The position numbers were made by a program, and so were the translations under genes. A DNA stretch of 50,483 bases, taken from Chloroflexota bacterium. Lineage in GTDB: Bacteria; Chloroflexota; Anaerolineae; Anaerolineales; VGOW01. The DNA lies in the NCBI GenBank assembly GCA_016875735.1, contig VGOW01000023.1, forward strand, positions 1 to 50,483. The letters are read 5' to 3'. Under the pieces are notes generated by a model. The model saw only the letters and a list, made by a program, of their open reading frames with translations, searched no databases and was not told where the DNA came from. Of this stretch, positions 45,848 to 50,483 are shown piece after piece. Each line of letters starts with the position of its first letter. Position 1 is the first letter of the stretch.

Positions 45848-47453
45848 ATCCACGATTCTTGGAACGATCCCGCCCTCCCTCCGCCTCACTGGCACTACTG
45901 GCTTTTTTTATCGCTTCCTGCGTTCGCGCGCCCGCCCCACCGCCCGCGCCTCTCGTCATCACCATCGCGCCGCCCGCCGTTTCGCAAGTCACCTTCACCC
46001 CCTCGCCCGTCACGCCCGCAACACGCCCAACTTCAACGGCCACCCCTGCCGCCCCCTCTCCATCGCTCCCATTCTCTCCTTCTCCCTCTCTCTCCTTCAC
46101 CCCCTCGCCCACACTCACACTCACTCCAACCCAAACTCCAACTCACACCCTCCCACCCGCTCGCCCGGCGCCCCCCTCATCAGCGAAAGCACGATCACCC
46201 TCGCCTCAACCAATTGGCGCGATCATCTTTTCGACACTGCCCCCGGCGATCCTCTCTACCCATACCCTCGCCTCGACTACGATCCGTTCGAGTTCGATCC
46301 CAGCATGGCCGCGCCGATTGCCCTCAAGGCCGTCGTCCTCGAAAACAAATACGTCAGCCTCACCTTCCTCCCCGAACTCGGCGGGCGGCTCTATCGCTGA
46401 CAAGATAAACTCACAGGCCGCCAACTTCTCTACAACAACCCCGTCGTCAAAGCCACCGGCTATGGATACCGCAAATGGTAGCTCGCCATCGGCGGCCTCG
46501 AATGGAGTCTGCCTGTGGAAGATCACGGCTTCGTCGAATGGCTGCCGTGGAATTATTCCACCGTCACCAGACTCGACTCCGCCGCCGTCGTCGTCTCCAT
46601 CGCCGAAGAGCGAACCGGCCTCGAAGCCGCCATCCGCATCGAGCTCGACTCGGCGCACAGCTATTTCACCCTCACCCCTGTTCTGCATAACCCCAACACC
46701 AGTCCGCTCGCCTTTCAATTTTGGATGGCGGCCATCGCCGCGCCCGCCGGAGACAACCGCGCCGGGCCCGATCTCCGTTTTAACATTCCCACCGACGGTA
46801 TGCTCGTCCACTCCACCGACGACAAAACCCTCCCGCCCGAAGGCCAAACCATTTCGTGGCCCGATTACAATGGCCGCGACATGAGCCTCTACGGCAACTG
46901 GCGCGAATTCCTCAGCCTCTTTGCCAGCGGCGGAGCAGCCCAACCCTACACCGGCCTCTACTCTGCCCGCGCCGACGAAGGCTTCGCCCGCATCTTTCCT
47001 CCGCAAGCCGCGCGCGGCCTCAAACTCTTCGGCCCCGGCGATCTGCCTTCATACACTTGGACGACCGACGACAGCAGTTACGTCGAACTGTGGGGCGGCC
47101 TCACCTCCAACTTTTCCGAAACCGTCACCCTTCAGCCCGACGAAAGTTACAGTTAGACCGAATACTGGTATCCCTTCCACAGCATCGGCAACTTCGTGTG
47201 GGCCAACAAAGACATGGCCCTCTCGATTGACGAGACCGCTGATTTTGTGACCGTGCGACTCTACACAACCTCAGCGCAGACTCTCGCCGTGACACTTTTT
47301 GTGAACGGGCAACTATCGGCGCAGGGGGACGCCGTCACCGCCTCGCCCGCGCCGTGGGCCGCCACGTGGAGTCGGCCTGCGCCCGGCCCGCTCGGCCTCA
47401 CCATCGCCGACCGGCTCGGAAACACCATCACCCGCTGGGGGCAAACGCCTTAA
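45832..47453 (+). pseudogene. DUF5107-like lipoprotein gene, broken
   Basis: A lipoprotein-like start (ALLAFFIASC) and a Thr/Pro spacer occupy one frame. About 46150 the coding frame switches and then runs to the end, interrupted by three stops. The protein (LASTNWRDHLFDTAPGDPLY, LTFLPELGGRLYR, GLEWSLPVEDHGFVEWLPW, ELWGGLTSNFSETVTLQPDES) has the sugar-mutarotase-like beta-sandwich of DUF5107/galactose-mutarotase relatives. The in-frame stops are TGA at 46398-46400, TAG at 46488-46490 and TAG at 47154-47156. Each falls where the family pattern calls for Trp. A TTG start near 45832 is assumed. Confidence 0.75.
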
Positions 47454-47491
47454 ACAAAAACTTCCTCGAAGATCACCTCCGAGAAAGTTCC
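47453..47491 (-). terminator. Terminator of the V4R gene
   Basis: On the minus strand an AACTTTCTCGG/TCGAGGAAGTT hairpin with one mismatch precedes TTTTTGTTT. It lies past the V4R stop, between two convergent genes. Confidence 0.7.
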
Positions 47492-47492
47492 T

Positions 47493-47527
47493 CTGACTAC
47501 TGATCACTGACTACTGACTTCTGGCTA
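47493..47527. repeat. Heptad repeat (CTGACTA type)
   Basis: Five contiguous 7-base units: CTGACTA, CTGATCA, CTGACTA, CTGACTT, CTGGCTA. Register is unbroken and the last unit overlaps the stop codon of the V4R gene. Confidence 0.85.
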
Positions 47528-48193
47528 CTCCTTCGCCTTCTTGCTCACCTCCCACACACACGCCGCCGCGCCCATCGCCCGGCACTCCGCCTGCAGCACC
47601 TCGGCCTCTTTCCCCGTCTGCCAGCGTAGCCCTTCCTGAATCACGCCCAAGTGAATCCAACACATCGGCGCATCCGATTGCTTGCCCGCGCAGTTGGCGC
47701 AGCCGTAATCGAGATAGGCAATGCGGTCGCCGCGATCCTCGACGACGATCTCCACCTTTTGCCCGCTCGCGCCATACACTTTCACAAACCCGTCGCGCAT
47801 CGCTTCCAGCCCCAATTTGACTTGCGCCGGAAACGGCAACACTTTGGAGGCGATCAGCGCGGCGATGCCGAACATCGCCCCCTGCTGTTCGATGCCCTGT
47901 TTGGCCGAGAGCCGCCCGATGCGCAGCACCATGCTCTTCGCCGCCCGCCCGAAGAAGTTGAGCAGAGCGGCGTTGAGGCTGGCATATTCGCCGAACGAAT
48001 ACCCGCCCGACGCTTTCAACTCATTCGGCGGCAGGTTGTCGATCACCCGCTCCAGTTTCGCCTCGCGCAGAACCACGCTCATCCCCTTCTTCCCCACCAC
48101 TTCCTCAGCGGCCAAGAGCGCCCAACGCATATAGGCATCCACGATTTTTAGATCGCCGGCCGGATCATGTTCGGGGTTGTTTTTGATCACCAT
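47525..48193 (-). CDS. V4R (4-vinyl reductase) domain protein
   Basis: 222 residues from ATG 48193, with GGAGAAGG upstream; the longer frame to 48316 runs into hairpin repeat DNA. The C-terminal V4R domain shows DYGCANCAGKQ and CRAMGAAACVWEV, with Cys residues that bind a small ligand or metal in this family. The N-half has helices SLNAALLNFFGRAAKSMVLRIG. V4R proteins act as small-molecule sensors in regulators. No DNA-binding domain is attached here. Confidence 0.82.
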   Translation of the reverse strand: MVIKNNPEHDPAGDLKIVDAYMRWALLAAEEVVGKKGMSVVLREAKLERVIDNLPPNELKASGGYSFGEYASLNAALLNFFGRAAKSMVLRIGRLSAKQGIEQQGAMFGIAALIASKVLPFPAQVKLGLEAMRDGFVKVYGASGQKVEIVVEDRGDRIAYLDYGCANCAGKQSDAPMCWIHLGVIQEGLRWQTGKEAEVLQAECRAMGAAACVWEVSKKAKE

Positions 48194-48306
48194 TGAGCCT
48201 TCTCCTCGTCGCCCGCAAACTGCCGCAAGCGTATCACCGTTGCCCCTCATTGGCAAACTTTTCACTTCGGCGCTACTCTGTTGCAAACATCGCTGCCGGT
48301 CAGATC

Positions 48307-48412
48307 GCGCGGGCATGAATTGCCCGCGCTGCTCAACGGCGCCCGATGAATCGGGCTAACAAGTCGGCTTCAGCCGACGCCGGGAGGTAGCCCGCCGACT
48401 TTATCGGCGGGC
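48307..48412. repeat. Cluster of four short hairpins
   Basis: Four perfect stem-loops in about 105 bases. GCGCGGGCA with loop TGAAT (48307-48329). GCCCGA with loop TGAA (48341-48356). GTCGGC with loop TTCA (48363-48378). GCCCGCCGA with loop CTTTA (48390-48412). Spacers are 7-11 bases. It looks like a REP/MITE-like extragenic repeat between the V4R gene and the GT39-like pseudogene. Confidence 0.8.
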
Positions 48413-49608
48413 GGCGCAAGGTCGAAACGGGATCCGTGCAACAGAGCATTTCGGCGCGAATAACACGCTCGGCTTCACCGGCATCCCGGCCATCGTCGGC
48501 GGCCCGTCGATCGTTTCGGCGCGCATGTAGTCCGATTCGATCAGCGCCCGTATCTCCGGGTCGGTCTCGAACATACTTTCACTCGAAATGATCGCCGAGT
48601 AATACCGCCCGCGAATCCTCGCCACGAAATCTTGCGGCAACGGCATACCGCTCCATTCGCGCAAATACCACAACTCGGCCATCTGCGCCGACGGCCCGAG
48701 GCCCGGCCCGCGCCGCTGATGATCGCCGCCGCGCCGATGTCCAACAGCCACGGACGATTCCGCAGGACTCCGATTCCGAGTCGCCGCCAACCCATCACCC
48801 CCGCCGCTGCCGCCATCACACTCAGCCCGCCCATCACCCCGAACAACTCGAAAGCCGCGTATCGAAACACGCGCCCGACTTCAACCCGGTCGGCTCCGGC
48901 AACGATGAAGGTGTGATAGAAAAACCAACCGTCGGTCGCCGCGTTCAATATCGCTATCCCGATTCCGATCAACCCGATCCACGCTCCCAAAAACAACCCG
49001 CTTCGCCGCCTGATGGTGATCCACAAATACACCGCCACGCAGGCCCCGAAAGCCAACGCCGTTTGCTTGGTGAAAAAGGCGAGGGCCAGCACAATGGCCG
49101 AAATGAGCATCCGCGCGGTCGAGTCGCGGCCATACAGTCCGAGTGTCAACCCGATCATCGAGAGAGCAACGAACAATGAATCGACTCGCGCCAGTTCGTA
49201 CCAGAATCCGTTGAGGCGATAGCCGCCGAGATACAGCCCGGCGCACACCGCCGCCAGCCATCGCGCGCCGCTCTCGCGGTGGGCAATGAAAAAGATCAGC
49301 GCCGCCGTCGTCAGTGTGGCCGCGAACGAAAGCGCCCTCAGCGGTGTGTGCCCCACGCCAAAGATTCGGAGCAACACGCCGCCCAGCCACGAATACAGCG
49401 GCATGTACACGTGCGGCGCGAACTCCACGTTCGGCGCAGTGAATACTGCGCGCCCCTCCGCGAAACGCAGAGACTGCATGAGCATGCTGTCTTCGATGAA
49501 ATCGAGATCATAGGGATAGAAAATGCGCGGGAGGGCGGTGGCGAAATACATCGCCGCAAATATGGTAGCAGCGACAACAACAAACAATGGCAGTGATCGG
49601 CGGGGCAT
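48401..49608 (-). pseudogene. GT39-like membrane glycosyltransferase, broken
   Basis: From ATG 49608 an N-terminal helix is followed by DLDFIEDSMLMQSLRFAEG and about eight membrane segments (typical of DUF2029/ArnT-type glycosyltransferases) up to IGAAAIISGAG (about 48707). There the frame changes, and the other frame gives a C-terminal outer domain (AQMAELWYLREWSGMPLPQD, GRYYSAIISSESMF, SDYMRAETIDGPPTMAG). The total is shorter than the usual about 500 residues, so I infer a deletion of the middle of the lumenal part plus a frameshift. The last residues come from the hairpin cluster. Confidence 0.65.
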
Positions 49609-49610
49609 GG

Positions 49611-49675
49611 ATCACAAAGGCTCAAAGAGGCGAAGGCGCGAAGAAGATTTGTGCCTTCGCGCCTTCGTGGTTGAA
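49611..49675. repeat. Intergenic repeat with about 8-base units
   Basis: GCTCAAAG, AGGCGAAG and GCGCGAAG lie on the left, with CCTTCGCG and CCTTCGTG on the right. It is built like the heptad repeats but with an 8-base step, between two GT39-like genes on the minus strand. Confidence 0.75.
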
Positions 49676-49677
49676 AT

Positions 49678-50483
49678 TCATCGCCGCACGGTGATGGCCG
49701 AAAGGAACAGCGAATCGCCGCCCGCGTGTGTCAGCCGCGCGCCATTATCCACACGATAGAGGCCGACGACGAGCGAATACTCGCCGGGCGGCAAGTCAAG
49801 CGGAATGAGCACGCCATGGTTGTCGGCGACGGTTTGATCCGGTGTCCACGTTGTGGTGAGGGCGAGTCCGCCGCCGGGTTCGCCGTCGTGCTGAGCAACG
49901 GGCGGCGACGATGGGTCGCCAATGAGGTGGACAAAGACTTTGTAGCGATTGGAGATTGGAGAATTGGCGCGCCAAAAGAGAGTGAGCTGCAAAATGTCGC
50001 CCGGCGAAAAAGTTTGGGCGTTGAGGCTGTATCCATCGAGGATGAGTCGGTCGCCAAAGGTTACGTCGGTTCGGGTTTGCAAAACGGCGGCGGCGCGGGG
50101 AACAGCGTATGCCGCCAATCGCACGTCGGCATGCCACTGATCGTATGCTTTGAAGGTGTGTTCATTCAGCCACGATTCGATCACCCGTCCCGGATCCGAT
50201 TGCGCGTCGCCCCAATAGATCACGAACAACCGATCATGAGTCGCGGCGATGCGTTCGAGCTCGGCGATCTGCGCGGGAACGTCGAGCGGGCGCGAGCGGG
50301 CGACGGGGAAGACGTTGTCGGTGTCGGTGTGATAGTAGGTGAGCACTTCCCACTGATTCGGCGCGTTGAGCAAAATGGCGTCGCCCGGTTTGGCAATCGA
50401 GTCGAGATAGCGAACGATGCCGCGATAATCGGCGCGCGCGTAAGTTGGATTGAAGTATAGATTCGAAAGGGATGCCGCCGCCG
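49678..50483 (-). CDS. GT39-like membrane protein, C-terminal part (runs off the window)
   Basis: The open frame continues to the window edge without a start. Visible is the outer C-terminal domain: FNPTYARADYRGIVRYLDSI, PGDAILLNAPNQWEVLTYYH, IAATHDRLFVIYWGDAQSDPG, and a final beta-sandwich (FGDRLILDGYSLNAQTFSPG, LPPGEYSLVVGLYRVDNGARL). This matches the periplasmic half of Chloroflexota GT39/ArnT-type proteins that move sugars from polyprenyl donors. It is intact so far, unlike its downstream neighbour. Confidence 0.8.
   Translation of the reverse strand, partial: AAASLSNLYFNPTYARADYRGIVRYLDSIAKPGDAILLNAPNQWEVLTYYHTDTDNVFPVARSRPLDVPAQIAELERIAATHDRLFVIYWGDAQSDPGRVIESWLNEHTFKAYDQWHADVRLAAYAVPRAAAVLQTRTDVTFGDRLILDGYSLNAQTFSPGDILQLTLFWRANSPISNRYKVFVHLIGDPSSPPVAQHDGEPGGGLALTTTWTPDQTVADNHGVLIPLDLPPGEYSLVVGLYRVDNGARLTHAGGDSLFLSAITVRR

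Noticed and set aside
45832-47453. Stop-codon reassignment (TGA/TAG read as Trp)
   Set aside because: TGA and TAG both end many intact genes in this window, for example pyrH-type TGA and icd TAG ends, so the code is standard. Decay or error is more likely.

Overview
The window looks like a chromosomal contig from an uncultured, GC-rich member of the Chloroflexota (Anaerolineae-like). This is inferred from protein character: Thr/Pro-rich linkers after lipoprotein signals, a short EF-Ts, a bactofilin, Roadblock and V4R domain proteins, a one-component Ser/Thr kinase, and GT39-type membrane proteins with Greek-key C-terminal parts. No rRNA, tRNA or CRISPR array was found.

Layout. 1-640: a decayed transposase. 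886-3651 (minus): bactofilin, glutamate racemase, a class-I glutamine-amidotransferase-like hydrolase and ribosomal protein L19. 4014-5937 (plus): a 7-TM protein and an MDR oxidoreductase. 5993-14813 (minus) is one long co-oriented block: a zinc-ribbon/bL12-like/NHL membrane protein, a BMP lipoprotein, a DAO-family FAD oxidoreductase, an alanine-glyoxylate-type aminotransferase, isocitrate dehydrogenase kinase/phosphatase (AceK) and its substrate isocitrate dehydrogenase (Icd). This suggests a glyoxylate/isocitrate control locus. 14906-16308: a small overlapping gene pair resembling a toxin-antitoxin module, and a PD-(D/E)XK-like protein. 16325-20091 (minus): FtsK and a BioF2/FemAB-like acyltransferase. 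20136-23150: an M23 peptidase, then an AT-richer island (geranylgeranyl-reductase-family protein and two membrane proteins) that ends at an abrupt junction where two opposed genes are both truncated. 23511-27926: an SDR, an unknown protein, a tungsten-type aldehyde:ferredoxin oxidoreductase (AOR) behind a structured leader with a terminator, and a convergent MoaD plus DUF1952-like pair. 27980-30413 (minus): Roadblock, HAD phosphatase, zinc-metalloprotease-like protein. 30430-36101 (plus): the classical rpsB-tsf-pyrH-frr-uppS-cdsA series followed by glpX. 36140-40947: rho with a long C-rich leader, LysM-M23 peptidase, DUF4342, PspC, CoA-binding protein, and an rsmG broken by a one-base deletion. 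40994-50483: recF, Ser/Thr kinase, glycosyltransferase, a RelE-type module with a frameshifted toxin, a DUF5107-like lipoprotein gene with three Trp-to-stop changes, V4R protein, a broken GT39-like gene and a second GT39-like gene that runs off the edge.

The most striking genome-scale feature is a family of intergenic repeats built from 7-base units in strict register, usually two opposed arrays that could fold into a long hairpin. The unit differs from site to site (CTTCTGA, TTTGGAG, CATTGTT, TCATCGY, GAAGGAT, CTGACTA types). At least eight such sites occur here, and several have been captured by neighbouring reading frames (Icd C-terminus, acyltransferase N-terminus, RecF stop codon). They recall the STRR heptamers of filamentous cyanobacteria.

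Several genes near the right end (rsmG, relE-like, DUF5107-like, GT39-like) are broken, so either this stretch is decaying or the assembly carries errors. Read mapping would separate the two.
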